In this document: positions 45,117 through 54,897 of the stretch, one piece after another
Position numbering within the stretch: position 1 is the first letter of the stretch
How the letters are laid out: each line of letters starts with the position of its first letter
NCBI GenBank assembly: GCA_022072095.1
Contig: JAJVIJ010000013.1
Span: 45,273-109,272 of the forward strand
DNA from: Rhodocyclaceae bacterium
GTDB taxonomy: Bacteria; Pseudomonadota; Gammaproteobacteria; Burkholderiales; Rhodocyclaceae
DNA: 64,000 nt
Direction: 5' to 3'
Notes under the pieces: model-generated
Database searches by the model: none
Told to the model about the DNA's origin: nothing
Seen by the model: the letters and a program-made list of their open reading frames with translations, nothing else
Program-made: the position numbers and the translations under genes

Positions 45117-45944
45117 ATGTCTTCAATGCGTTCATTGATTCTCCGCTCCGCGCTCGCCGCGCTGCCCCTGCTTCCCCAGGCTGCCATGGCTCAGCAGGCC
45201 GCGGACAAGGTGCCACAAGACAAGCTGCCGGCACCCGCCAATCTCAATGTCAATGGCAAGATCATTCCGGCGATCCGTGCCGAGACCATGCTGCGGGAAC
45301 AGACCGCGCAGGGTACCCCGGATAGCCCACAGCTACGCGAAGCGGTTCGCGAAGAATTGATCCGTCGCGAAGTGCTCACCCAGGAAGCCGTCAAGAAAGG
45401 GCTGGACAAGAACGCACAGCTGCAACAGCAGATGGAGCTGGCGCGCCAGGCGATCCTGATCCGAGCCTATCTTCAGGACTGGTTGCGCACTCACCCGATC
45501 CAGGACGCCGATGCAAAGAAGGAGTACGACGCCATCAAAGCCCAGACGGGTGGCAAGGAGTACAAGGCGCGGCATGTGTTGCTGGCCACGGAAGCCGAGG
45601 CGAAAGACGTGATCGCCGCGCTGAACAAGGGGGAACGTTTTGAGGATCTGGCGAAGAACTCCCAGGATCCGGGCTCGAAGGAGCGCGGCGGCGACCTCGG
45701 CTGGAGCGCGCCCTCGTCCTACGTAAAACCGTTTGCGGACGCGCTCGTCAAGCTGGAAAAGGGCAAGTACACGGCCGAACCCGTCAAGTCCGATTTCGGC
45801 TATCACGTGATCCAGCTCGACGACCTGCGAGATATGCAATTTCCCAGCCTGGACGAGGCCAAGCCGCAAATCATGCAACGCCTTCAGCAGAAGGCTGTCG
45901 AGGCGCACATGCTGGACCTGCGCAAGAAGGCCAAAGTCAACTGA
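45117..45944 (+). CDS. Periplasmic peptidyl-prolyl isomerase (PpiC/parvulin)
   Basis: 275 residues with a signal peptide (LALPLL-type core ending AMA-QQAAD), a SurA-like N-domain, and a parvulin domain (KARHVLLATEAEAKDVIAAL, GGDLGWSAPSSYVKPFADALVKLEKGKYTAEPVKSDFGYHVIQLDD). It folds outer-membrane or secreted proteins. GAGGA precedes the ATG at 45117. It closes the plus-strand block and is convergent with the efflux operon across a 15-bp inverted repeat. Confidence 0.95.
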   Translation: MSSMRSLILRSALAALPLLPQAAMAQQAADKVPQDKLPAPANLNVNGKIIPAIRAETMLREQTAQGTPDSPQLREAVREELIRREVLTQEAVKKGLDKNAQLQQQMELARQAILIRAYLQDWLRTHPIQDADAKKEYDAIKAQTGGKEYKARHVLLATEAEAKDVIAALNKGERFEDLAKNSQDPGSKERGGDLGWSAPSSYVKPFADALVKLEKGKYTAEPVKSDFGYHVIQLDDLRDMQFPSLDEAKPQIMQRLQQKAVEAHMLDLRKKAKVN

Positions 45945-45989
45945 TCCAACACCGGCCGACGATCACGGGCGCGGGGGCGGTGGGGAGGT

Positions 45990-46028
45990 AAGCACATGGA
46001 TCGGACAGCCTACCCGATCCATGTGCTT
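45990..46028. terminator. Large inverted repeat between convergent genes (likely bidirectional terminator)
   Basis: A perfect 15-bp inverted repeat (AAGCACATGGATCGG and its complement) with a 9-base loop lies between the ppiC-type gene and the 3' end of the efflux operon. There is no strong T-tract on the plus strand, so its role as a terminator is inferred from position. Confidence 0.6.
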
Positions 46029-46062
46029 CATGCGTTCCGATCGTCGCCGGCTGGCAAGACCC

Positions 46063-47487
46063 TCAGCTAGTCCCCACCTTCTCGTCCTTCCGCACGCCGC
46101 CGCCCAGTGCCTTGTATAGCAGCACCTCGGTGGTGATCTGCTGTCGCAAGGATTGCACCCAGGCTTGCTCCGCCGCGTAGGATTCACGCTGCGCATCCAG
46201 GACATCCAGAAAGCTCACCAGCCCGACCCGATATCGCTTTTCCGCGAGCGCGAGCCGCTGCGACTGAATTCTGGAGGTTTTTTCCCGTGCCTCGACCTCA
46301 TCACGCAAGGCGGCACGCGCGGACAACGCATCGGCGACCTCGCGGAAGGCCTGCTGCAAGGTGCGCTCATAGTCGGCGACCGCACTGACCTTGCGCGCTT
46401 CGGCCAAACTCAGGTTGGCCGCATTTCGCCCGGCGTCGAACAGCGGCAGGCGTATCTGTGGCAAAAAACTCCACGCACGGCTGTCGTCTTCGAACAGATT
46501 GTCAAGCTGTCGGCTCGCGTTGCCGAACGCACCGGTGAGCACGATGCGCGGAAAAAACGCCGCGCGTGCCGCACCGATGCTGGCGTTGGCTGCGAGCAAA
46601 CGCTGTTCCGCCGCCGCGACATCAGGCCGAGCCAGCAAGGACTCGGCAGCGAGCCCAGGCAGCGGGCGCGCGGCACCCGGCTGAGCGATCTCGGTCAGCC
46701 GCCCCGCCGGCATTTCGGTGGTGTAGCCGGCGAGCAGATTGAGTGCGTTCCGTGCCGCATCACGCTGCCGCAGCAGCGCTGCCAGTTCTGCGCGCGCACT
46801 TTCCAACGATGCTTCCGCCTGCAAGCGATCCAGATCGGACACGATGCCTATGGATGCACGGCGCGCCGTCAGATTCTGTTGCGCGGCACGCGCTGTCAGT
46901 GTCGCCTGCGTCAGCGCGATGCGTTGCTCGAATTCGATCAGTGTGTAATAGGCCGTCGCGACATCACCGATCAAGCTCAGACGGATCGCCCGCGCACCCT
47001 CTTCGCTGGCCAGATAGCTGGCTTTCGCAGCCTCCGTCAAGGCACGCACGCGCCCCCAGAAATCCAGCTCGAAGCTGAGCAAGGAGACATTCAGGTCGGA
47101 ACGTCGTGCCACCTGCCGGCCAGCCGCTCCAACCAGATCACGTGAGGCACGATTCGTCGTCGAGCCCAATACGGCATCCACGTTCGGCAATCGATCGGCC
47201 TCGGTGATGCCCAACTGAGCGCGCGCCTCGCTCACCCGCGACAAGGCCAAGCGCAGGTCGCGATTGTTCGTCAGCGCCGCGGCGATCAATCCACGCAGCC
47301 GCTCATCGGCAAAGAACTCGGCCCATCCCATGTCTGGTGCCGCGACACCTTCCGGCATCGCCGACGAACTTGGAAAGGCCTGCGGAACCGGCGCCGGCGG
47401 TCGTTCATAGCCGGGAATCATCGAGCAGGCCGACAAAACCAGACCGGACAACCCAAGCCAGATCTGGCGCGATAACAGCTTATGCAT
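46063..47487 (-). CDS. Efflux outer-membrane lipoprotein (NodT/OprM family)
   Basis: 474 residues from the ATG at 47487. A lipobox (LVLSAC) gives a lipoprotein. Two OEP repeats are seen (NRDLRLALSRVSEARAQLGITEADRLPNVD; RPDVAAAEQRLLAANASIGAARAAFFPRI; RYRVGLVSFLDVLDAQR). It forms the outer-membrane channel of the tripartite pump. It overlaps the 3' end of the pump gene by 8 bases. Confidence 0.95.
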   Translation of the reverse strand: MHKLLSRQIWLGLSGLVLSACSMIPGYERPPAPVPQAFPSSSAMPEGVAAPDMGWAEFFADERLRGLIAAALTNNRDLRLALSRVSEARAQLGITEADRLPNVDAVLGSTTNRASRDLVGAAGRQVARRSDLNVSLLSFELDFWGRVRALTEAAKASYLASEEGARAIRLSLIGDVATAYYTLIEFEQRIALTQATLTARAAQQNLTARRASIGIVSDLDRLQAEASLESARAELAALLRQRDAARNALNLLAGYTTEMPAGRLTEIAQPGAARPLPGLAAESLLARPDVAAAEQRLLAANASIGAARAAFFPRIVLTGAFGNASRQLDNLFEDDSRAWSFLPQIRLPLFDAGRNAANLSLAEARKVSAVADYERTLQQAFREVADALSARAALRDEVEAREKTSRIQSQRLALAEKRYRVGLVSFLDVLDAQRESYAAEQAWVQSLRQQITTEVLLYKALGGGVRKDEKVGTS

Positions 47488-50400
47488 GGTTGGGTCCTTC
47501 GCCGCCATGGGTGCGTGCGCGGGCCCGGAACAGCTTGCGCACGATCAGATATATGGGTGGCACAAGGAACACGGCGAGCACCGTCGCCGTGATCATGCCA
47601 CCCATGACGCCGGTGCCGATCGCATGCCGGCTCTGCGCGCCGGCTCCGGTGGAAATCGCCAACGGCAACACACCCAATATGAACGCGATCGACGTCATCA
47701 GGATCGGTCTGAAGCGCAGCCGGCAGGCTTCGAGCACGGATTCGATGATTTCCTTTCCGGAGTCTTCCAACTGCCGGGCAAACTCGATGATCAGAATCGC
47801 GTTCTTTGCAGACAGTCCGATGATCGTGATCAGACCGACCTTGAAATATACGTCGTTCGGCAAATCACGCAGCATCACCGCGATCACGCTGCCGAATACG
47901 CCGAGCGGAATGACGAGAATCACCGCCAGCGGCACGGACCAGCTCTCGTACAGCGCTGCCAGGCACAGGAACACGACCAGGATCGATACCGCGAACAGGA
48001 TCGGCGCCTGCGCTCCCGACAGCCGCTCTTCGAACGATATCCCCGACCACTCGAAGCCGATACCGCTGGGCAGTTTGCCGGCCATCTGCTCCATCGCGTC
48101 CATCGCTTCACCAGTACTGCGACCGGGTGAGGGACCGCCCGAAATCTTCATCGACGGTACACCGTTGTAGCGATCGAGTTTCGCCGGACCAACCAGCCAG
48201 CGGGGGGTCGCGATTTCCGAGAGCGGCACCATCTGCCCCTTGTCATTGCGTACCCTGAGTTTGAGAATGGCCTCAGGGGTCACACGTGACTCCGGGTTCA
48301 TCTGCATGATCACGCGCAGTACGCGGCCATAGCGCACGAAATCGTTCACATAGGACGAGCCGAGCGAAATCGCCAGCGTATCGTTCAGATCGGCGAGTTC
48401 GATGCCCATCGAACGCGCCCGAAGCGGGTCCACATCCAGATACAGCTGCGGCCCGACCTCCTTGCCCTCGGGTCGAACACCCTGCAAGGTCGCATCCTGC
48501 CCGGCAAGCCCGAGTGCGATGTTCCGGGCTTCGAGCAGCTTTTCTCGACCGAGGCCGGAGCGATCCTGCAAGCGGAAATCGAAGCCGCCGACTGCCGCAA
48601 GCTCGGGAATCGGAGGCGGGTTGATCGCAAATATCAATGCCTGCTTGATGCCGGACAAGGTCTTGTTCGCGCGCATGACCAGGGATTTGGCATCGCTACC
48701 CGGCGCCGAACGCTGGGACCAGTCCTTCAGCCGCACGAAGGCGATCGCGGCGTCCTGCCCACGTCCGAAGAAGCTGAAGCCGACGATGCCGATCACGTTC
48801 TCGATCTCCGGCTGCTTCAAGTACCATTTTTCCACCTGGTCGAGCACCGCAATCGTGCGCTCCTGAGTCGATCCCGGCGGAAGCTGGACGACACTGATGA
48901 AATAGCCCTGATCTTCTTCAGGCAAGAAACTGCCGGGCAGACGGAGGAAAGCCCAGGCCGTGATCGCCGTGATCACCAGATAGATCAGGACGTAGCGCCA
49001 TGGCTTGCGCACGATTTTGCCGACACCGCTGGAATACTGTGTGACCGTCTTGCCAAACACGCGATTGAACCAGCCAAAAAAACCGGTTCTCGGCGCCATA
49101 TGATCACGATCGACGTTTTTCAGAAGTGACGCGCACAAGGCCGGCGTCAGCGTCAATGCCATCAGCGCCGAGAACATCATCGTGATCACCAGGGTCACGG
49201 AAAACTGACGATAGATCGCGCCGACGCTGCCACCGAAAAACGCCATCGGCACGAACACCGCGCTCAGGACCAGCGTGATGCCGATGATCGCGCCGAGGAT
49301 CTGGTCCATAGCCTTAATGGTCGCCTCACGCGCAGCCAGCCCTTCTTCGGTCATGATCCGTTCGACGTTCTCGACGACGACGATGGCATCGTCCACGACG
49401 ATGCCGATCGCCAGCACCATCGCGAACAGGGACAGGACGTTGATTGAATAGCCGAAGAAATACAGCCCGACCAGGGTACCGATCAGCGAAATCGGCACCA
49501 CGACCATGGGAATGAAGGCGGCCCGCAGGTTTTCCAGAAACAGCCACATCACCAGAAACACCAGGATGAACGCCTCGAACAGCGTTTTCACCACCTCCTT
49601 GATGGAGATATCGATGAACAAGGATGTGTCATAAGGCATGCGCCACTCGATGCCCTTGGGGAAATAGCGCGCCAGCTCGGTCATCTTTGCGTGCACGCGC
49701 TTGGCGGTATCCAGCGCGTTGGCGCCAGGCGCGAGCTTGACGCCGATCGAAGCCGACGGCTGGCCGTTCAGGCGCGCCCAGACGGAGTACTGCTGTGCTC
49801 CCAGATCGATACGTGCCACATCCTTGAGCCGCACCGCCGCGCCGTCGTTGCTGGTGCGCAAAATGATGTTGCCAAATTCCTCGGGGGTCAGCAGTTGGCC
49901 GCGCGTGATGACCGTGGCAGCGAGCTCCTGCCCTTTGACATTGGGGGTGTCGCCCAGCTCGCCGGTCGCGATCTGAATGTTCTGGGCACGGACGGCGCGC
50001 ACGGCTTCGGCCGGGGTCATGTTGAAGGTGGTAAGTCGGTCGGGATCGAGCCAGATTCTCATCGCATATTCCGCGCCGAACACGTCGGCTTCGCCGACCC
50101 CCGGCACGCGACGGATGTGTTCGATCACGTTCGCGGCCCCATAGCTGACCAGATCGACCGTTCCTCGGCTGCCATCCGGAGAGATCAGCGACATGAACAC
50201 CAAGTAGTTGCGGCGCGACTTGACCACGCGCACGCCTTGCCGCCGGACCTCTTCCGGCAGGCGCGTTTCCACGCGCTTGACGCGGTTTTGCGCCTCGACC
50301 GAAGCGATGTCGAGGTTGGTGCCAGTCTTGAAGGTCAACGTCAGCGTCATGTTGCCGGTGGATTCCGACGATGACTCCATGTACAGCAGCCCCTCGATGC

Positions 50401-50611
50401 CGTTCATCTCCTGCTCAATGAGGCTGGTCACGGACTCTTCGAGCACTCTGGCACTGGCGCCCGGATAGACCGTGGTCACGGACAAAGCCGGCGGCGCGAC
50501 CTCGGGATACTGGGCGACCGGCAGCCCCAGGAAGGCCAACACCCCGCCCAGCATGATCACGAGCGCGATGACCCAGGCGAAAACCGGGCGATCGATGAAG
50601 AAGCGCGGCAT
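47480..50611 (-). CDS. RND multidrug efflux transporter (HAE1, AcrB/MexB-like)
   Basis: 1043 residues, normal for AcrB homologues. It starts MPRFFIDRPVFAWVIALVIMLGGVLAF; the proton-relay Asp pair is in GIVVDDAIVVVENVERI; the porter and docking domains and twelve membrane segments fit the family. It pumps hydrophobic compounds across the envelope. It starts 3 bases after the adaptor stop. Confidence 0.97.
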   Translation of the reverse strand: MPRFFIDRPVFAWVIALVIMLGGVLAFLGLPVAQYPEVAPPALSVTTVYPGASARVLEESVTSLIEQEMNGIEGLLYMESSSESTGNMTLTLTFKTGTNLDIASVEAQNRVKRVETRLPEEVRRQGVRVVKSRRNYLVFMSLISPDGSRGTVDLVSYGAANVIEHIRRVPGVGEADVFGAEYAMRIWLDPDRLTTFNMTPAEAVRAVRAQNIQIATGELGDTPNVKGQELAATVITRGQLLTPEEFGNIILRTSNDGAAVRLKDVARIDLGAQQYSVWARLNGQPSASIGVKLAPGANALDTAKRVHAKMTELARYFPKGIEWRMPYDTSLFIDISIKEVVKTLFEAFILVFLVMWLFLENLRAAFIPMVVVPISLIGTLVGLYFFGYSINVLSLFAMVLAIGIVVDDAIVVVENVERIMTEEGLAAREATIKAMDQILGAIIGITLVLSAVFVPMAFFGGSVGAIYRQFSVTLVITMMFSALMALTLTPALCASLLKNVDRDHMAPRTGFFGWFNRVFGKTVTQYSSGVGKIVRKPWRYVLIYLVITAITAWAFLRLPGSFLPEEDQGYFISVVQLPPGSTQERTIAVLDQVEKWYLKQPEIENVIGIVGFSFFGRGQDAAIAFVRLKDWSQRSAPGSDAKSLVMRANKTLSGIKQALIFAINPPPIPELAAVGGFDFRLQDRSGLGREKLLEARNIALGLAGQDATLQGVRPEGKEVGPQLYLDVDPLRARSMGIELADLNDTLAISLGSSYVNDFVRYGRVLRVIMQMNPESRVTPEAILKLRVRNDKGQMVPLSEIATPRWLVGPAKLDRYNGVPSMKISGGPSPGRSTGEAMDAMEQMAGKLPSGIGFEWSGISFEERLSGAQAPILFAVSILVVFLCLAALYESWSVPLAVILVIPLGVFGSVIAVMLRDLPNDVYFKVGLITIIGLSAKNAILIIEFARQLEDSGKEIIESVLEACRLRFRPILMTSIAFILGVLPLAISTGAGAQSRHAIGTGVMGGMITATVLAVFLVPPIYLIVRKLFRARARTHGGEGPNHA

Positions 50612-50614
50612 GAT

Positions 50615-51862
50615 TTACCTGCCTTCCCGGTTTGTGCCACTCGTATCGGTGGGTTTGGACGATGAGGCCGGTGGTGCAGTAGAAGATGGCGCTCCGGCAC
50701 CCGGCAGCAGTGCCGCAGGAACCGGCTTCACCGGGCTCCCGGGGCGCGCCTTCTGGACGCCGTCCACGATCACCCGTTCCCCTCCCGCCAGGCCCGAAGC
50801 GATGATCCAGTTGGCTCCCGACAGCACACCGGTTTTCACCGGCTGCGACACCACCTTGCCGTCAGCCCCGACCACGAGCACGAACTGGCCCTGACTCGAG
50901 GACTGCACGGCACGCTGGGGCACGACGACGACGTTGTCGGCTTGCGCCAGCGGCAGGCGCACGGTCGCGAACTGCCCCGGTAGCAATTGCCGCTGGGGGT
51001 TTGGAAACTCGGCGCGCAGGCCCACCGACCCGGTCGTCGGATCGACGGTTGGATCGGAAAACAACACCTTGCCGGGGAGCGGGTACACCTCGCCGCTTTC
51101 CATGACCAAGCGCACCGAGGCATCGGCCGGCGCCTTCGCCTTGCCGCTCGCCAATGCCTGCCTGAGCCGCTGGAAATCCCGGCTGGACTGGTTGAAATCG
51201 ACCCAAATCGGATCGAGCTGATCGATGGTGGCGAGATGGGTCGCCTCACCCCGCCCGACGAGCGCTCCCTCGGTCACCATCGCGCGGCCGATGCGGCCGG
51301 CAATCGGTGCGGTCACCATCGCATAGGCAAGGTCGATCTCGCTGCGCGCCAGCGTGGCGCGCGCTGCCTCGACGTCGGCCGCGGTCAGTTTTTCACGCGC
51401 GGCAGCCTGGTCAACTTCCTGCTTGCTGACCGCGTTGTCGGCCACTAGCGCCTGCATGCGCTCCAGCGTTTGCCGGGCGACCAGCGCATCGGCCTGGGAT
51501 TTGGCCAGCGCCGCGCGCGCGGCGGCGACATTCGCTTTCAGCACACGATCGTCGATGCGGAACAGCAGGTCCCCAGCCTTGACCTCGCTGCCCTCCCGAT
51601 AGACGCGCCTCTCCAGAATGCCTTCGACACGAGCTCGCACCTGTGCCGAACGCACGGCGCGCATCCGTCCCGGCAGTTCCGATGTCGTGGCGACGCTGCC
51701 ACGTGTCACTTCGATGACGCCAACCTCGGGAGGCGGTGGCGGCGCGGGTTGCGCAGACTTGGCTGCCCCGCCGGGCTGTGTGCTGCTGCCGCCGCAGCCC
51801 GCCAGCAGCGCCAGCCCACAGAACGCCAACTTTCGTGTCCAATACCTTGCCGCCATCATCAT
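50615..51862 (-). CDS. RND efflux periplasmic adaptor (MFP)
   Basis: 415 residues. Lipobox LLAGC, then lipoyl/hairpin/barrel domains (SELPGRMRAVRSAQVRARVEGILERRVYREGSEVKAGDLLFRIDD; DLAYAMVTAPIAGRIGRAMVTEGALVG). The start is an ATG triplet run (51862, 51859, 51856); the first overlaps the TetR stop as ATGA. The Pro/Ser-rich tail is untypical but common in this family. Confidence 0.95.
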   Translation of the reverse strand: MMMAARYWTRKLAFCGLALLAGCGGSSTQPGGAAKSAQPAPPPPPEVGVIEVTRGSVATTSELPGRMRAVRSAQVRARVEGILERRVYREGSEVKAGDLLFRIDDRVLKANVAAARAALAKSQADALVARQTLERMQALVADNAVSKQEVDQAAAREKLTAADVEAARATLARSEIDLAYAMVTAPIAGRIGRAMVTEGALVGRGEATHLATIDQLDPIWVDFNQSSRDFQRLRQALASGKAKAPADASVRLVMESGEVYPLPGKVLFSDPTVDPTTGSVGLRAEFPNPQRQLLPGQFATVRLPLAQADNVVVVPQRAVQSSSQGQFVLVVGADGKVVSQPVKTGVLSGANWIIASGLAGGERVIVDGVQKARPGSPVKPVPAALLPGAGAPSSTAPPASSSKPTDTSGTNREGR

Positions 51863-52467
51863 TGAGCCCTTTCCGATTGACACTCGCCCACCCATCCGAA
51901 ACCGGACAGAAAAGCGTCCACGATCCACTCCACCCGTCCTGATGGCGGCACATTCGAGGGTACGACCCCAAACAGGCGGCGCACGCGTTCGAAGCCCGCG
52001 AGCATCGAAATCAGCATGTCGGCGGCAAACGCCGCGTCGGGCATCGACAGCTCTCCGCGTGCCTCGGCCGCGGACAGTACCTGCACCAGATGAGCATGTG
52101 CTACGGCCGGCCCCGCAATGAACACCTCGCGCGCCAGTTCGGGGATACGTGGCGCTTCGGCAACCAACAAGCGGTGCATGGCCAGGCCCTGAGGGGCAAA
52201 TGCCTGCTGCCGATACGACTCACCCCAACGCACCAGCGCCTCGCGAAGATTCAGCTCGGAATTTGTCAGTGTCGAAGCCAGTACCGCTGCCGACTCCCGC
52301 ACCACCTCCAGAAACAATTGCTGCTTGCCGGGGAAATGGTTGTACAGCGTCTGCTTCGACACCCCGGCGCGATCAGCGATCTCGTCCATGCTGACGCGGT
52401 AACCCTTTTCCGAGAACGCATCCCGCGCCGCCCGCAAAACGTGCTGATGAGTATGGGTATCGCGCAT
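51859..52467 (-). CDS. TetR-family repressor of the efflux operon
   Basis: 202 residues from the ATG at 52467 (an ATG at 52476 would add three). The N-terminal HTH is AARDAFSEKGYRVSMDEIADRAGVSKQTLYNHFPGKQQLF; the rest is the ligand-binding helical domain. It is the first gene of the operon and its stop overlaps the adaptor start (ATGA), so repressor and pump are translationally coupled rather than divergent as in acrR/acrAB. A palindrome lies just upstream of its start. Confidence 0.93.
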   Translation of the reverse strand: MRDTHTHQHVLRAARDAFSEKGYRVSMDEIADRAGVSKQTLYNHFPGKQQLFLEVVRESAAVLASTLTNSELNLREALVRWGESYRQQAFAPQGLAMHRLLVAEAPRIPELAREVFIAGPAVAHAHLVQVLSAAEARGELSMPDAAFAADMLISMLAGFERVRRLFGVVPSNVPPSGRVEWIVDAFLSGFGWVGECQSERAQ

Positions 52468-52478
52468 GATGGCCATTC

Positions 52479-52492
52479 TATAGTGGACTATA
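52479..52492. promoter_or_regulatory. Palindromic candidate operator before the tetR-type gene
   Basis: TATAGT-GG-ACTATA, a perfect dyad, ends 12 bases before the tetR ATG at 52467 and overlaps a second dyad TGGAC-N6-GTCCA (52484-52499). The TATAGT could also serve as a -10. It is a likely binding site for the TetR-type repressor. Confidence 0.6.
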
Positions 52493-52753
52493 CGGTCCAG
52501 TCTACGGCAAGGCCCGCGTACGTTGGCGAGGCCCACGCGCCGCCGCGAGCCAGGCGGCGCGCCACCGCTGATATCCACAACTTGCCGAGGGCGACGCCTT
52601 GACGGTCGGATTCCATGCCATGCCTAGCCGAATCCGGAATCTTGCCGTATTGTTCGCGTGCCGCGCGCACGGACCGCGCAGCGGATTCAAACTACAAACC
52701 TACACAACGAGAGCCTGCGCAGACCGGCCCCAACCCCAACAGGAGACAACCCA

Positions 52754-53773
52754 ATGTATGCCTCGATCAAGCGCCTTGCCTCGATTCCCTTACCTTCCGT
52801 ACATCGCCGAGTGGTTTCCTGGCGAATGGCCGCGTGCCTGCTCGGCATACTGACGATCAGCGCTGCTCAGGCGCAACAGGGCTTTCCAAACAAGCCGATA
52901 CGCATCATTTCGCCCTTCGCTGCCGGTTCGAGTACCGATCTGATCGCCCGCATCGTCGGCCAGAAGCTGTCTGAAAATATCGGACAACCGGTCATCGTCG
53001 ACACCCGTCCGGGCGCCAATGGTATCGTCGGCGCCGAACTGGTCATGCGCGCAGCGCCCGACGGCTACACCTTGATCCTGGCCTCGAACGGTATCCTCGG
53101 CATCAATGTCAGCCTGTTCAACAAGCTTCCTTACGACCCGCTCAAGGACTTCGCGCCCATCACCGTCGGCGGTTTCGTACCGTACTTTCTGCTCGTCTCC
53201 GCCAGCTCGCCGGTGCCTTCGGTCAAGGAGCTGATCGCCTTGGCCAAGGCAAACCCCGGCAAGCACACGCTGTCATCGGCGGCCAGCGTCGCCCATCTGA
53301 CCGGCGAGCTGTTCAAGTTGAGCGCTGGCATCGACATGACACACGTGCCCTACAAGAGCCCGGCCAACGCCTTTACGGACCTGATCTCGGGCCAGGTCGA
53401 TGCACATTTCGAGCCCCTGCCTTCCGCACTGCCGCAGGTGAAGGGAGGGCGGGTCAAGGCACTCGCCATCACTACGGCTCGCCGCAGCAGTCTCGCGCCC
53501 GAGGTCCCGACCATCGCCGAGAGCGGCTTTCCAGGCTTCGAGTCGACGGCCTGGATTGCCTTCCTTGCCCCCGCCGGCACCCCCAAGGATGTCATCGGTC
53601 GACTGAACATCGAACTGACGAAAGCCTTCCAGACGCCGGAAGTCAAGGACAAGCTCCAGCAAAACGGGCTCGAAGTGCAGACCAGCACGCCGGAGCAGCT
53701 CACCGAATCCATCAAGGCCGAAATCGCCAAGTGGGTGCGCGTCTTCCGGGACGCGAAACTCAACCGCATGTAG
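52754..53773 (+). CDS. Bug/TctC-type periplasmic solute-binding protein (second copy)
   Basis: 339 residues with a signal peptide (CLLGILTISAAQA-QQGFP). It has PNKPIRIISPFAAGSSTDLIARIVGQKLSENIGQPVIVDTRPGANGIVGAELV, HVPYKSPANAFTDLISGQVDAHFEPL and VPTIAESGFPGFESTAW. AGGAG lies 9 bases before the ATG at 52754. It has no tctAB nearby. It is followed by a 13-bp inverted repeat and the convergent nitronate monooxygenase gene. Confidence 0.93.
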   Translation: MYASIKRLASIPLPSVHRRVVSWRMAACLLGILTISAAQAQQGFPNKPIRIISPFAAGSSTDLIARIVGQKLSENIGQPVIVDTRPGANGIVGAELVMRAAPDGYTLILASNGILGINVSLFNKLPYDPLKDFAPITVGGFVPYFLLVSASSPVPSVKELIALAKANPGKHTLSSAASVAHLTGELFKLSAGIDMTHVPYKSPANAFTDLISGQVDAHFEPLPSALPQVKGGRVKALAITTARRSSLAPEVPTIAESGFPGFESTAWIAFLAPAGTPKDVIGRLNIELTKAFQTPEVKDKLQQNGLEVQTSTPEQLTESIKAEIAKWVRVFRDAKLNRM

Positions 53774-53833
53774 GGCTTGAGTACCGCTCGCGTCGGCCGA
53801 CGACCGAATCGCGAGCGCGCACGAACTCCTGTA

Positions 53834-53879
53834 GGGTGAAACCGAGGCTTGCCGTTACGCGCGACGCTCGGTTTCACCC
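53834..53879. terminator. Inverted repeat between convergent genes (likely bidirectional terminator)
   Basis: GGGTGAAACCGAG and its perfect complement (13 bp) enclose a 20-base loop between the Bug receptor stop (53773) and the nitronate monooxygenase stop (53884). It ends in CCC rather than a T-run, so termination is inferred from position. Confidence 0.55.
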
Positions 53880-53883
53880 CACG

Positions 53884-54897
53884 TTAGAACCCGACACCCA
53901 AGCGCTCGAATGTATCGATGGCCTCGGCCACGACCTGGGCGACGACATCGCCGGCCCCAATCACGCCGTGAATCAGACCGCTGCTCTGGCCCGCCGGCAG
54001 CACACCGTTTTCGATGTCCCCTTCCAGCCTGCCGCGCAGTGTCGCCGGCTCGCCGACTTCGACCATCTGTTTCGGAAATGGCTGGATCTGTTCGGGGTGT
54101 GCCTCCCAGTATTCGGTAAAGCGGTTGCGGATCAGCCGGCAGGGTTTGCCGCTATGTCCACGCGTGACTACGGTCCCTTCCTCATCGATCGCCACGATCC
54201 GGTTCTTGTAATGATCATGCCCACGTGCCTCACGCGTGGCGATGAAGCGCGTGCCCATCCAGGCCCCGCAGGCGCCCAACGCGAATGCGGCTGCGAGGCC
54301 ACGGCCATCGGCGAGCCCGCCACCAGCGATGACCGGCACCTTGCGTATCGCGGCCACGGCGTCCACCACCATCGGCACCAGCGTCGCCGTGCCCACGCGC
54401 CCGACATGGCCGCCACCTTCGGCGCCGGACGCGATCACCGCGTCGACGCCATCGGCGACCACCTGCCTGGCCTGACGGGCATTGCCCACCACGGACATGA
54501 TCTTGATACCCAGGGCATGAGCACGCGGGATCACGCCCGACGGATTGCCCAGCCCGGAAATCAATACCGGCACGCGCTCGTCCAGACTCGCCTCGATCTG
54601 GTCTTCGACGCGCTGGCTATATCGCTGGGAACCCTGATCGTCCGATTGGACCTGCCCGAACAGGATGTCCACGCCGAACGGTCGACCGGTTCGGGCGCGC
54701 ACCTTGCGAATCTCGCCGCGCAGCTCGTCGCCGGACATGTAGCCTGCGCCGAGCACACCCAGCCCTCCCGCGGCCGACACCTCACCCACCAGATCACCGT
54801 AGGCGACCTGCCCCATGCCAGCCTGCAGCACCGGCCAAGTGATGCCCAGCAGCGAACAAATCGGGGCCTCGCGCAGCAAGGCTTCAGCCTTCTTCAT
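53884..54897 (-). CDS. Nitronate monooxygenase family protein (NPD-like)
   Basis: 337 residues, an FMN TIM barrel. It opens with SLLGITWPVLQAGMGQVAYGDLV and AAGGLGVLGAG; the FMN-phosphate region is SGAEGGGHVGRVGTATLVPMVVDAV followed by IAGGGLADGRGLAAAFALGACGAWMGTRF. It oxidises nitronates or acts as a dehydrogenase on a related substrate. It has no clear operon partner. Confidence 0.87.
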   Translation of the reverse strand: MKKAEALLREAPICSLLGITWPVLQAGMGQVAYGDLVGEVSAAGGLGVLGAGYMSGDELRGEIRKVRARTGRPFGVDILFGQVQSDDQGSQRYSQRVEDQIEASLDERVPVLISGLGNPSGVIPRAHALGIKIMSVVGNARQARQVVADGVDAVIASGAEGGGHVGRVGTATLVPMVVDAVAAIRKVPVIAGGGLADGRGLAAAFALGACGAWMGTRFIATREARGHDHYKNRIVAIDEEGTVVTRGHSGKPCRLIRNRFTEYWEAHPEQIQPFPKQMVEVGEPATLRGRLEGDIENGVLPAGQSSGLIHGVIGAGDVVAQVVAEAIDTFERLGVGF

